From Chryseobacterium echinoideorum (GTDB lineage Bacteria; Bacteroidota; Bacteroidia; Flavobacteriales; Weeksellaceae), in NCBI RefSeq assembly GCF_007474535.1, contig NZ_VKNW01000005.1:62001-126000 (forward strand): a stretch of 64,000 nucleotides of DNA. Reading direction: 5' to 3'. A program made the position numbers and the translations under genes. Shown piece by piece: positions 26,134 to 34,744 of the stretch. Positions within the stretch are counted from its first letter, which is position 1, and every line of letters begins with the position of its first letter. The notes beneath the pieces were generated by a model. It was not told the origin of the DNA, did no database searches, and saw only the letters and a list, made by a program, of their open reading frames with translations.

Positions 26134-27594
26134 ATGAACGAAATGAGAAAAATATTATTTATAGTCATTTTATTGATTTTATCTACTAAAATCTATTCTC
26201 AGCCGGGATGTGTACCCGAAAAGAGTGTTGCTGAAAAACTTGTTAAGTTATCAGATTCAATTAATAAATTTCCAGACAACTATAATCTAAGATGGGAAAG
26301 AATTGAAACAATTCAAACTCGCACTTGTGACAAGATGATTTTCACAAAGCCCAAACAAGAAAATCTTATAGAATATCCAGATGGTTCATCTACCGCATAT
26401 TACAGGATTGACTTGATAAATGAATTAAGTTTACTTATTGATAAAAATGTAAAAATTGATAGTCGATTTGATTATTTAAGGTATGATAGATATAATTTTC
26501 ATTATTTAAGAGGAGAGATTTACTTATCAAATAATGATACAATTAATGCTTTAGCTGATTTTCATAAAGTTCTTGAAACCCCATATCAACCACTTAAAGT
26601 TAGAGTAGCTAAAAGCTTGTCAGATTATTACCTTAGCTTAAACAGATCGAATTCAGTAAATTATAATCAATATACCAAAAAAGCTTTAGGCTATTTAGAT
26701 TTGGTTTCTCCCGTGGAGTTTTCGAAATCATTAACAGGAAACGAAATAGAACCATTTATTTACGAAAAAAAAGAACTTTTAGAAAGATTACAAGAAGACA
26801 AAAGACTTGAAAAATATCTTTTGAACTTAATTAATTATACCTTTCTTGCCATACCAACTTATGATGAATTTCAAATAAATAGCTATATCGAAGGGTTTAT
26901 AGAGAATGTTTATAATTTATCAAAATTTTATTATGAAAAAAATGATTATTCAAGGGCAAAAGAATTGATTGATTTATTATTAAAACATCAGCCAAACAAT
27001 CAGCATTTTTACATTTACAATTATTCTTATAAATGGGCACCAATGTTGGATTTAATGAATAAAATTTACCAAACCAAAGAATATAACAACAACAATTTAG
27101 AACTTGATTTTCTATTGAGAAGATTATATGCAGACCCATTATTTAATATAAGTTTGGATACAGAATATTTGAAAAACATATTAAATAAATACCCTAATGA
27201 CGCGCGAGTTTATATAAGTTGGACGTACTTTAAGATAATGGATGAATATTTGAGAGGAAGAAATCAAATACAAAAGGATTATCCATTTAGTTTAACAGAT
27301 TTATTCAATAAGATTGAAAAATTAAACTTTAAGGGGTTTGAATTACCTTATTTAAAAGCCGTTTATTACTTAAAAACAAACAAACCTGACTTGGCATTAT
27401 CTGAAATTAATCAAGCCTTGAAATTATATGATGGGGCTAAATTGATAAGACTAAAAGCAGATATTTTAAGAAAACAACTAAATCCAGATTATAAAGAAAT
27501 TGAAAAATTAACAGAAAAAATCAGAAGAAATTACTTTAAATATGAGAACTTATCAGAATTATTAAACCAAGTAAACAAGATAGCCAGCCACTAA
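26134..27594 (+). CDS. Exported TPR-like protein carried on a cassette-like unit
   Basis: 486 residues. A signal peptide is clearer from the internal Met at 26143 (RKILFIVILLILSTKIYSQ). The rest is helical, with TPR-like units (residues about 115-170, 265-310, 395-475; for example NFHYLRGEIYLSNNDTINALADFHKVLETP and PYLKAVYYLKTNKPDLALSEINQALKLYDGA). No catalytic motif is visible. It is more AT-rich, with more Ile/Asn/Tyr/Lys codons, than the housekeeping genes nearby. It is tightly bounded by inverted repeats (26118-26131 and 27582-27595) and followed by an attC-like hairpin, which suggests transfer. The stop codon lies inside the right repeat. Confidence 0.75.
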   Translation: MNEMRKILFIVILLILSTKIYSQPGCVPEKSVAEKLVKLSDSINKFPDNYNLRWERIETIQTRTCDKMIFTKPKQENLIEYPDGSSTAYYRIDLINELSLLIDKNVKIDSRFDYLRYDRYNFHYLRGEIYLSNNDTINALADFHKVLETPYQPLKVRVAKSLSDYYLSLNRSNSVNYNQYTKKALGYLDLVSPVEFSKSLTGNEIEPFIYEKKELLERLQEDKRLEKYLLNLINYTFLAIPTYDEFQINSYIEGFIENVYNLSKFYYEKNDYSRAKELIDLLLKHQPNNQHFYIYNYSYKWAPMLDLMNKIYQTKEYNNNNLELDFLLRRLYADPLFNISLDTEYLKNILNKYPNDARVYISWTYFKIMDEYLRGRNQIQKDYPFSLTDLFNKIEKLNFKGFELPYLKAVYYLKTNKPDLALSEINQALKLYDGAKLIRLKADILRKQLNPDYKEIEKLTEKIRRNYFKYENLSELLNQVNKIASH

Positions 27595-27595
27595 C
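27582..27595. repeat. Right inverted repeat of the cassette-like unit
   Basis: AGCCAGCCACTAAC covers the end and stop codon of the TPR gene and mirrors the repeat at 26118. CACTAAC has the shape of an integron inverse-core (R'') box. Confidence 0.6.
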
Positions 27596-27719
27596 AAGGT
27601 ATTGCCAAAAGCGGGGCTGAACGGCTTCGGTCGTACATTTGTGCAAGGTTCAACTTTCGTTCTTCGATGAACTTTTGTACTAAAAATACCCGCCTTCGCC
27701 AAGCCCCGAACCGTTATCT
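27592..27719. mobile_element. attC-like long imperfect hairpin
   Basis: About 128 bases running from TAAC to CCGTTATC, unusually GC-rich for the region. Nested arms: CGGGGCT (27612-27618) with AGCCCCG (27702-27708); GTACA (27633-27637) with TGTAC (27676-27680); GTTCA (27648-27652) with TGAAC (27668-27672). The layout of outer core boxes, inner arms and an unpaired centre is that of a large integron attC site, but the core (GTTATCT) departs from GTTRRRY and no integrase gene is in the window. Confidence 0.5.
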
Positions 27720-27754
27720 CATACACTGAAACCAAAAATAGTTTCACCAAACAA

Positions 27755-29050
27755 ATGAAAAAAAGAAAGAAAAAACTGATCATAACTTTCATTTCGCTGA
27801 CTATTATTGCAGGAGGTTTATATTATTTACATTACAACTTTTATAAAATTCCGAAAACAAGAATTGGTCTGAACGAAAACTACGCTGAAATGCCACAAGA
27901 TAGTTTCCATCATTACATCAATTTACCGATAGACCACTATCAATTATCCAAAGGAAATTTTAGAAGTTTCTATCAGTTCAGTCCGAACTTTTATAAAACT
28001 AAAAACATTACCTTTTTGCTGACAGACGGGCAAATGGAATTGGTAAGTCCGAAAACGGATTTTCAGTTTTTTGAAAATGTATTGAGCGGACACTCTTATG
28101 TGTTGATGGCTGTTCGAGGGCATTCGCCTACGCTTTTTCCCGAAGTGTATAAAAACGGAACAGTAGATTATAAAACAGCTTTGCATCTATTCGATTCAGA
28201 TCAGCAAGTTGAAGATATTGAACACGTACGATTGGATTTGATAAAAAAAGGAATCTTAAATATAGATGATAAAATCAATATTTTCGGAGCTTCTGGAGCA
28301 GGAATTTTGGCACAACAATACATTTCAAAATATGGAAAAAATGTAAATCGTGTGATTTTGGAATCTACAGGAGCACCCGATTTAGCCCAACAGTTCGGAA
28401 TGAAATATTCTCCCGATTTTAAAAAATTCAATCCTGAAGGAGCAAAGATTGTAAACGAAATTTTAAACAAAAAAACTATTGACAAACAAAGTCTGGCTAA
28501 TATTCTGTACCAAACGGGAAGAACCGAAAAAGAACCGAAAAAGGCTCAAATAAAAATTCTTGAAGATGTACAAAACGGAGGAAGTCTGTTTTGGTTTAAA
28601 TTTAAGCCTATCCACAACCTTTCGCTACTCAATTATTTGATAAATCCACCTTCGGAAATTATGGCCAGAGTACGTTGGTTTGAGTTGGTGGGCTATGATT
28701 TGATACAGTATAATAGCGATAAAGAATACAATTTATTGTATGAAATTTCTTCAAAAGCAGTTTCCGACGTATTGGAATATCACAGGAAAAATAAAATTCC
28801 GGCAAAAGACTTTAACATCAACAGGAGCGAATTTTTGGGAGAAGTTTTGATCTTAAAAGGGACGGAGGATGTGGTTTTCTCTGACGAAATTAACCAAAAA
28901 ATCCAGCAAGTATATCCCAACGCAAAATTGCTCTTTTTCAAAGACGGACATAGAATGCAAAATGATATTAAGAAATACATCAACATCAGAAATACTTTTT
29001 TGCAGAAAGGTTTTGAATCTGAAGAATTTATAAGACTTACGAATGAATAG
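27755..29050 (+). CDS. Membrane-anchored alpha/beta hydrolase
   Basis: 431 residues. A basic N-terminus and one membrane helix (KKKLIITFISLTIIAGGLYYL) anchor an extracytoplasmic alpha/beta-hydrolase domain. The nucleophile elbow is FGASGAG, the acid is probably in LILKGTEDVVF and the catalytic His in FFKDGHRMQ near the C-terminus, so the triad is intact. A helical cap region lies between residues about 205 and 340. The substrate is unknown. It follows the attC-like hairpin by 35 bases, but no matching repeat was found at its 3' end, so its cassette membership is unproven. Confidence 0.75.
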   Translation: MKKRKKKLIITFISLTIIAGGLYYLHYNFYKIPKTRIGLNENYAEMPQDSFHHYINLPIDHYQLSKGNFRSFYQFSPNFYKTKNITFLLTDGQMELVSPKTDFQFFENVLSGHSYVLMAVRGHSPTLFPEVYKNGTVDYKTALHLFDSDQQVEDIEHVRLDLIKKGILNIDDKINIFGASGAGILAQQYISKYGKNVNRVILESTGAPDLAQQFGMKYSPDFKKFNPEGAKIVNEILNKKTIDKQSLANILYQTGRTEKEPKKAQIKILEDVQNGGSLFWFKFKPIHNLSLLNYLINPPSEIMARVRWFELVGYDLIQYNSDKEYNLLYEISSKAVSDVLEYHRKNKIPAKDFNINRSEFLGEVLILKGTEDVVFSDEINQKIQQVYPNAKLLFFKDGHRMQNDIKKYINIRNTFLQKGFESEEFIRLTNE

Positions 29051-29562
29051 CACATTACACCATACGATATTGCCGAAACGATATCTGAAGGAGTTTTACT
29101 AAAGTTTTTTGCAATATCTAAACTCTTTGGGTCTAGTGCTAAAATCTCCGCCTTCTGAAATACCCCAAAACCTTCACTACAATACTTTTCAGTTAGACAA
29201 TAGAATAAGAAAAATATCTCAAGCAGAAAAAAGAAGTTTTGAAACATTTTTCAATATGATTAAAGCTGAAAATCATAAAAAAAAATCCACAAATAATTTT
29301 TAAAATTATCTCAATAAAGCAGAGTTTTCATTTATAATAAAACAAGCAAAATGATAAAATAAAAAAAATTTTACCTATCAATAATCATTTTATGATATTT
29401 TTTTTCACTTAATAATGAATTTATGTTGATTTAATAAAAATAGTAGCCGTTTATATTTATCAAAAAAATAAATATGACTCACTTAAAACCATGATCAACA
29501 CAGTGAAAATCATTTGCTTATGACGTAAATCTGATTATATTTGCAGTGAACTCAAATGCAAA
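29051..29562. other. Long gap with possible coding remnants and the T6SS promoter
   Basis: 512 bases. GATATTGC (29066-29073) and GCAATATC (29111-29118) form an inverted repeat. The stretch 29109-29303 is open on the plus strand without an ATG and reads like an internal protein fragment (FQLDNRIRKISQAEKRSFETFF), while the minus strand across 29050-29190 is also open and protein-like. Both look like decayed remnants; neither is called as a gene. The last 60 bases hold the T6SS promoter. Confidence 0.4.
29513..29543 (+). promoter_or_regulatory. Promoter of the T6SS operon
   Basis: TTTG (29513-29516), 19 bases, then TATATTTG (29536-29543): a near-ideal Bacteroidota promoter 20 bases before the first ATG (29563). 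Gaps within the cluster are small, so it may drive all thirteen genes. Confidence 0.65.
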
Positions 29563-30627
29563 ATGAAGAAAACGAATATCAACTTATTCCAAAATATAGA
29601 TCCCAAAGTTTACATAAGCTTAGGTGTACTTTTATTCATCAGTTTAATTGTTTTTTCCTTTCAATATACGAGACACGTAGATTGTGAGAATGCTAAGTAT
29701 ATTATTCATTCGGATGAATTTATGATTAATCGTGTTGTGGAGTTTTATGACAACACAGAAGGTGCCAAATCATGGGAATGGGATTTCGGCGACAGTACTG
29801 CTGTAGATTCAAGACAAAGAACACTTCATAAATATAAAAAACCGGGAGATTATATTGTCAAATTAAAAATTAATGGAAATTGTGTACACGAAAAGTTAAT
29901 TACCATTTCCAGCATCAGCCAGCAAACCGGTTATTTACCGATTATTAAAAGTCCAAATGTTGTGACTGTTGGAGAATTGATTTCATTTGATGCGGATAAA
30001 GAAGATGGTGAATCCTGGGAGTGGAGCTTTGGTGAAAACGGAGGAACTGATGCACTTGATAAAAACCCGTCTTACAAATTCAAATCGGTTGGTGAAAAGA
30101 AGATAACGCTCATTGTCAATGGTGATGTGGAACATACCGCTGTAAAAACAATTTATGTAGCACCGAAAACCATCAGAGCAAAACAGAAAATTGATATAAA
30201 ATCCTACGAATTTGAAAAACCACACGTTGCTTTTTCGCTTCCTGTAGGAGCTGCCCAAAAAGACCCCTTGGTAGATATGTTGCAGTATATTCCCGTTTCT
30301 CCTAAATCTAAATTGAAAAAAGATTCTGTTAGTGTTGAAAAGAAAGCACCTGAAATTTCCAACGAACAGCTTCAGTTATTATTCAATCAGGTGGCAGCAC
30401 AACTCAAAACAAAAGATGATTTTAAAGATTATCTCTGCGGAAAGTATGATATTCCGGTTGTTGTTAATGATAAGAAATTGATTCCTTTTGACCAGTTTTG
30501 CCAATCTATTACTGGGAAAAAAATAAAAATTACGGCTCTTAGAATTAACAAAGACCAAAAAAACTGTATTCAAAATCTTAATATCCAGTATAAAGTGAAG
30601 AAATATCTGATTTGGATGAAAGAGTAA
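29563..30627 (+). CDS. T6SS-associated membrane protein with two PKD-like domains
   Basis: 354 residues. Short cytoplasmic tail, one membrane helix (residues about 15-36, VYISLGVLLFISLIVFSFQY), then two PKD-like beta domains in the periplasm (about 60-115, SWEWDFGDSTAVD; about 125-190, SWEWSFGENGGTD), a basic linker and a C-terminal helical region with conserved-looking Cys. It is the first gene of the T6SS operon, 26 bases before tssH. By topology it could be part of the Bacteroidota-specific envelope complex that replaces TssJLM; I cannot match it with confidence to TssQ or TssR. Confidence 0.7.
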   Translation: MKKTNINLFQNIDPKVYISLGVLLFISLIVFSFQYTRHVDCENAKYIIHSDEFMINRVVEFYDNTEGAKSWEWDFGDSTAVDSRQRTLHKYKKPGDYIVKLKINGNCVHEKLITISSISQQTGYLPIIKSPNVVTVGELISFDADKEDGESWEWSFGENGGTDALDKNPSYKFKSVGEKKITLIVNGDVEHTAVKTIYVAPKTIRAKQKIDIKSYEFEKPHVAFSLPVGAAQKDPLVDMLQYIPVSPKSKLKKDSVSVEKKAPEISNEQLQLLFNQVAAQLKTKDDFKDYLCGKYDIPVVVNDKKLIPFDQFCQSITGKKIKITALRINKDQKNCIQNLNIQYKVKKYLIWMKE

Positions 30628-30653
30628 TAAGTAAAAACACAAAATAACCGCAA

Positions 30654-33125
30654 ATGAATAACGAAGAAATTACATACAGTCAGGGAGTTACAAAAGCACT
30701 CAATATAGCACAGAAAATCGGTCGGGAAAATCTCAATGCCACTTTTACAGGCGCACATCTTATAAAAGCGATGCTCAACAGAGATTTGTCTTTATTAAAA
30801 CATTTGGAAAATCTTGGCGTTGATGTTTTTTATTTGGAAGAATGGGCAGATGTCCGTATCGAAGAATTGCCAAAATCTCCCAATAAATATTCTTGTGAGC
30901 CAGATGAAGTTATTGATGAAATTTTTGCAGAAGCAGACCAGGTAAGAGAAATTTTAGACGAGCAGGAAATATCACTTTTCGCTGTAATGACGGCAATCAG
31001 CTCGCCTGGTGTGGCTTTTACTTTTGACCAGATGAAAACTTTTCCTGTAACAAGAAATGAGCTATTAAAAGATGTATCCTCTTTTGGAGAAGATAATATG
31101 ATAGGGACAATAGAAACGACAAAAAAAGCAAGTAAAGGCTTTATCCAAAAATATTGCATCAATACGAAGGATAAAATCAAGAAAAAAAACAAGAAAGAAC
31201 TTCTTGTCGGAAGAGATACGGAAATTAACAAAATCACCGAGATTCTCTGCAGATACAGCAAACAAAATGTGTTGATAATTGGCGACCACGGTGTTGGTAA
31301 AACGGCTCTTATTGAAGGTTTCGTGCAAAAAGTTGTATTGAAACAAATTCCTGATATTCTGAGTGGACTGGAAGTTTTTGAGCTTGATATGGGCGCTTTG
31401 ATTGCCGGAGCTTCTTATAAAGGAGAAATTGAAGACCGCATTAAAAATATCGCCCAGGAATTGAAAGCGATTCCCAAGTCTGTTTTGATTATTGAAGAGA
31501 TCCATTCTTTGTTTGGAAGTCACGGTTCGGATTCTGGGATTGTGAATCTTTTGAAAAGTGAACTTTCCAATGGTTTAACGTTGATTGCAACCTCTACCAT
31601 AGAGGAATACACTAAAAAAATCGAAAAAGAACAAGGTCTTGCAGGTATGTTTGAACTTCTGAAACTGGAGGAAAGTACAGATGAAATTCATTTCAGGATG
31701 TTGAAGCAGACTTTGGAAGATTATAAGATTCATCATAAAATCAGTATCGATGACCAGACTATGAAAGAGGCGATTCGTCTTTCGCAAAGATATATGAAGG
31801 AAAAAAGTCTTCCAGCTTCTGCGATTGATTTGATTGACCACACAATGTCTGTTTTAAAAACCGCCGGCGAATCTTTTTTAAAGGAAAGAAATCATCTCGT
31901 AACAAGAATTATTCACCTTGAGGACAATACCAATAATTATATTGAAGACGAACGAAGAATGCACGCCGACTGGCTTCTGAAAGATTTGGTTGAAAAAACA
32001 AAATATCTCATCAGTACAGCCGATTCCAACGAAGAAGAAAACGAACTTCCTGAGTTTAAAGATACAGAAGAATTGTTGAGTTTTGCCAGAATTCTCATCG
32101 AGAAAACAGAAAAGATTGCGCAGGAAAAAAGAACGCATATTACCGATTTTGATTTGGCTTTAATTATTTCACAAAAGACGAATATCCCGATTGGCAAACT
32201 CAAAGAAGAAGAAAAGCAGAGACTCAACGAGATGGAAGGCGTTCTTGCGAAAAGAGTCGTCGGACAAGACCATGCGATTACAATTGTTTCAGAAGCTGTT
32301 TTAGAAACCCGTTCAGGGTTGAGTAAAGCCGGACAACCGATTGGTTCATTCTTTTTCTTAGGACCAACCGGAACCGGAAAGACGGAGCTTGCAAAATCTT
32401 TGGCAGAATTTCTTTTTCAGGATGAAAATGCGATTATCCGTTTTGATATGTCGGAGTTTAAGGAAGAACATTCCGCCGCATTGCTTTATGGTGCGCCTCC
32501 GGGATACGTCGGGTATGAAGAAGGTGGACTTTTGGTGAACAAAATCCGTCAAAAGCCCTACTCTATTGTTCTTTTTGATGAAATTGAGAAAGCACACACT
32601 TCCGTTTTTGATGTTTTTCTTCAGATTATGGACGAAGGAAAATTACACGACAGATTGGGAAAAGAAGGTGATTTTTCTAATGCCATCATTCTTTTTACCT
32701 CAAATATTGGTTCCGAATTTATTGTTGAATCTTTCGGAAAAGGAGAAATTCCGCAGTCGTCAAAATTATTGGAAATGATGAGCCGTTTTTTCCGTCCTGA
32801 ATTTTTGGGAAGATTGACGGAGACAATTCCTTTTGCGCCAATCAGTAAAGATAATGCCCTGAAAATCTTCGAAATCCATTTAAAGAAAGAACTTTTAGAC
32901 TTGGCGAAAGGACTTAATATCAATTTGAATATCACTCAGGAAGCAAAAGAATTTCTATCAATAGAAGGTTACGACATCAAATACGGAGCAAGACCATTGA
33001 AAGGTGTAATCCGAGGAAGATTGAGAAGACCTTTAGCCAAAAAGATCGTTGCAGGAGAGTTTAAAGATGGTGATGACATCGAGGTTTCCTTGAAAGAAAA
33101 TGAATTGGTTTGGACGAAATGGTAA
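30654..33125 (+). CDS. tssH: T6SS sheath-recycling AAA+ ATPase ClpV
   Basis: 823 residues, Clp/Hsp100 class: N-domain (residues about 1-150), AAA1 with Walker A GDHGVGKTAL (near 207-216), a middle coiled-coil region, AAA2 with Walker A GPTGTGKTEL (near 569) and Walker B IVLFDEIEKAH, and a ClpB-type D2-small domain (GARPLKGVIRGRLRRPL). AAA1 Walker B reads LIIEEIH, with Glu for the usual Asp. Genomic setting with tssB/tssC identifies it as ClpV rather than ClpB; it disassembles contracted sheath. Confidence 0.9.
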   Translation: MNNEEITYSQGVTKALNIAQKIGRENLNATFTGAHLIKAMLNRDLSLLKHLENLGVDVFYLEEWADVRIEELPKSPNKYSCEPDEVIDEIFAEADQVREILDEQEISLFAVMTAISSPGVAFTFDQMKTFPVTRNELLKDVSSFGEDNMIGTIETTKKASKGFIQKYCINTKDKIKKKNKKELLVGRDTEINKITEILCRYSKQNVLIIGDHGVGKTALIEGFVQKVVLKQIPDILSGLEVFELDMGALIAGASYKGEIEDRIKNIAQELKAIPKSVLIIEEIHSLFGSHGSDSGIVNLLKSELSNGLTLIATSTIEEYTKKIEKEQGLAGMFELLKLEESTDEIHFRMLKQTLEDYKIHHKISIDDQTMKEAIRLSQRYMKEKSLPASAIDLIDHTMSVLKTAGESFLKERNHLVTRIIHLEDNTNNYIEDERRMHADWLLKDLVEKTKYLISTADSNEEENELPEFKDTEELLSFARILIEKTEKIAQEKRTHITDFDLALIISQKTNIPIGKLKEEEKQRLNEMEGVLAKRVVGQDHAITIVSEAVLETRSGLSKAGQPIGSFFFLGPTGTGKTELAKSLAEFLFQDENAIIRFDMSEFKEEHSAALLYGAPPGYVGYEEGGLLVNKIRQKPYSIVLFDEIEKAHTSVFDVFLQIMDEGKLHDRLGKEGDFSNAIILFTSNIGSEFIVESFGKGEIPQSSKLLEMMSRFFRPEFLGRLTETIPFAPISKDNALKIFEIHLKKELLDLAKGLNINLNITQEAKEFLSIEGYDIKYGARPLKGVIRGRLRRPLAKKIVAGEFKDGDDIEVSLKENELVWTKW

Positions 33126-33155
33126 GAAAGTAAGGATTTCATAAAAATATTTGAG

Positions 33156-33803
33156 ATGAAAAATTTGAATTACGATCATATTGCTTGTTGTGTGTTGCTA
33201 GGTTTTGCCCTCATTTCCTGCAACAGCAAAAAATACATCAACGAGATTCCTTACAATTTCTCTTCCGATTCTTATGTGGATTCTGCAAACGGAACCAAAA
33301 CCAATGTCGATAAACAGTTTTCTAATGTAGATGATAATGTTGAAAAACTGAGCGATGACGAACTTAGAATTAAGGAAAAATATTCCATCATAATGGAAGT
33401 GATGCCGAAAGAAGTGACCAATTACAAACTCTATTCTTATATCGACCGCTGGATTGGAACGCCCTACAAAAAGCAGTCTTTGGAGGAGAAAGAAGGTGTT
33501 GACTGTTCCTATTTTGTGCAGTCTTTATATAGTGATGTTTACGGCGAAACTTTTCAGAAAACACCGGATGGAATTTTCCGTTCAAAAGCGATTCAGCTTT
33601 TTACAGGAAGAACTTTTTTGAAGGAAGGCGATATTTTGTTCTTTAGATATGATAAAACGCATCCGATTTCAGATGTGGGAATTTACCTTCATAATGACAG
33701 GATTTTGGCTTGCACAGCGACCGGACTTAATATTTATGATTTCAATGATGAATATTTCCAGCTCAGATATGTTGCATCAGGAAGACTGAAACCTAAAAAC
33801 TAA
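33156..33803 (+). CDS. T6SS-linked NlpC/P60-like lipoprotein lacking the catalytic His
   Basis: 215 residues with a lipobox (ALISC, Cys22), a linker, and an NlpC/P60-type papain-like domain (residues about 100-213). The nucleophile Cys117 is present (EGVDCSYFVQSLY). At the usual catalytic His of the (S)HVGIY motif there is Asp173 (ISDVGIYL), and the position of the third His (FVHAST in Spr) is Cys186 (ILACTATG). So the fold is likely kept but hydrolysis may be lost or altered. The next gene overlaps by one base. By position and lipidation it might be the Bacteroidota TssQ-type lipoprotein or a peptidoglycan-binding assembly factor. Confidence 0.75.
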   Translation: MKNLNYDHIACCVLLGFALISCNSKKYINEIPYNFSSDSYVDSANGTKTNVDKQFSNVDDNVEKLSDDELRIKEKYSIIMEVMPKEVTNYKLYSYIDRWIGTPYKKQSLEEKEGVDCSYFVQSLYSDVYGETFQKTPDGIFRSKAIQLFTGRTFLKEGDILFFRYDKTHPISDVGIYLHNDRILACTATGLNIYDFNDEYFQLRYVASGRLKPKN

Positions 33804-34744
33804 TGACGATGGAAAAACTCAATAGCCTTGCAAAACAAATCACTTCTCTGAAATATGACATCAGAGCCGAAGTCATCATTAACAACCTCCTTAAAAATAA
33901 TGATATTGATGTGTTGCAGTATGTCATCTCAAAACAAGGTCAGTTTTCGAGAGCGTTTCGGTTTGATGTTTTGGATGCTGATGTTGCCGATTATGATTTG
34001 GATGCAACTCAAATGCTGAAGCTTGAGCTTTCAAGAGACGGTTTTTACGATCTATTGCCGGAAAATATGATTCACGTAGCAAGAAACGATTCACCGGAAA
34101 AAGATGTTGACGGAATGATTCGCGAATATCAGATTCAGAAAAAACAACAAAAAGCCGGGAGATTATTTTTTCAACCGTTTGAGAACGAGATATTCAGTTA
34201 CGGTGTTGAAATAGAGAAATTTGAGCAGGATTTTTTATCAGATTTAAATGGATTTTTGGTTCCCGAGATGTTTTATGATTTCTGGGGGATAGAAAAAGCT
34301 TTGCCACCACTTTTAGTTTCAAAGTTTATAAGGATCCTTCCTTATGCTTATAAGATAGTTGGAGATGTGGATTTGGCGTGTCATATACTTTCTTCTTTGA
34401 TTGAGGAAAAAGTAATCATCAATAATAAAGGCTATCAGCAATATCTGGACGACGAACAAAGCATCACTTTAGGAGATGTGAGACTAGGATTGGAGCTTAT
34501 TACAGGAAGCAGTTATGATGATTATTCCAGTCATTTTAATCTTCAGATTGGACCTCTGGAAAATTCTAATTTCTCAGAATATATCCACGATGGAGCGATG
34601 AAAAGGTTTGTCGACCTTTTTTATGAATATTTTTTTCCGATCGAAGTAGAGATAGAAACAACGATTCTGCTTTCTCACGAAAAAGAACACTTTGAATTCA
34701 CTGAACAACAAAACTCAATATTAGGCTATAACACAAGAATATGA
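33803..34744 (+). CDS. tssG: T6SS baseplate protein TssG
   Basis: 313 residues, soluble. The order and family traits fit TssG: an early ISKQGQFSRAFRFDVLDADV segment, LSRDGFYDLLPENMIHV, and the C-terminal LGYNTRI tail typical of TssG-like proteins. TssG forms the baseplate wedge with TssE, TssF and TssK. Divergence from proteobacterial TssG is large, as expected for the Bacteroidota subtype, so the call rests partly on operon position. It overlaps the preceding gene by one base and the next by four (ATGA). Confidence 0.75.
   Translation: MTMEKLNSLAKQITSLKYDIRAEVIINNLLKNNDIDVLQYVISKQGQFSRAFRFDVLDADVADYDLDATQMLKLELSRDGFYDLLPENMIHVARNDSPEKDVDGMIREYQIQKKQQKAGRLFFQPFENEIFSYGVEIEKFEQDFLSDLNGFLVPEMFYDFWGIEKALPPLLVSKFIRILPYAYKIVGDVDLACHILSSLIEEKVIINNKGYQQYLDDEQSITLGDVRLGLELITGSSYDDYSSHFNLQIGPLENSNFSEYIHDGAMKRFVDLFYEYFFPIEVEIETTILLSHEKEHFEFTEQQNSILGYNTRI

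Noticed and set aside
27755..29050. Second gene cassette after the attC-like hairpin
   Set aside because: No inverse repeat matching CCGTTATCTC was found downstream of the hydrolase gene, so a complete second cassette is not supported.
28780..29247. Minus-strand open frame across the end of the hydrolase gene
   Set aside because: Its part over the hydrolase gene is a shadow. The part beyond 29050 looks protein-like but has no supported start or known family, so it is reported only as possible remnant.
30654..33125. Calling the AAA+ protein the general chaperone ClpB
   Set aside because: It is in a T6SS operon with sheath genes and its N-domain differs; ClpV is the better reading, though motifs alone do not exclude ClpB-like ancestry.
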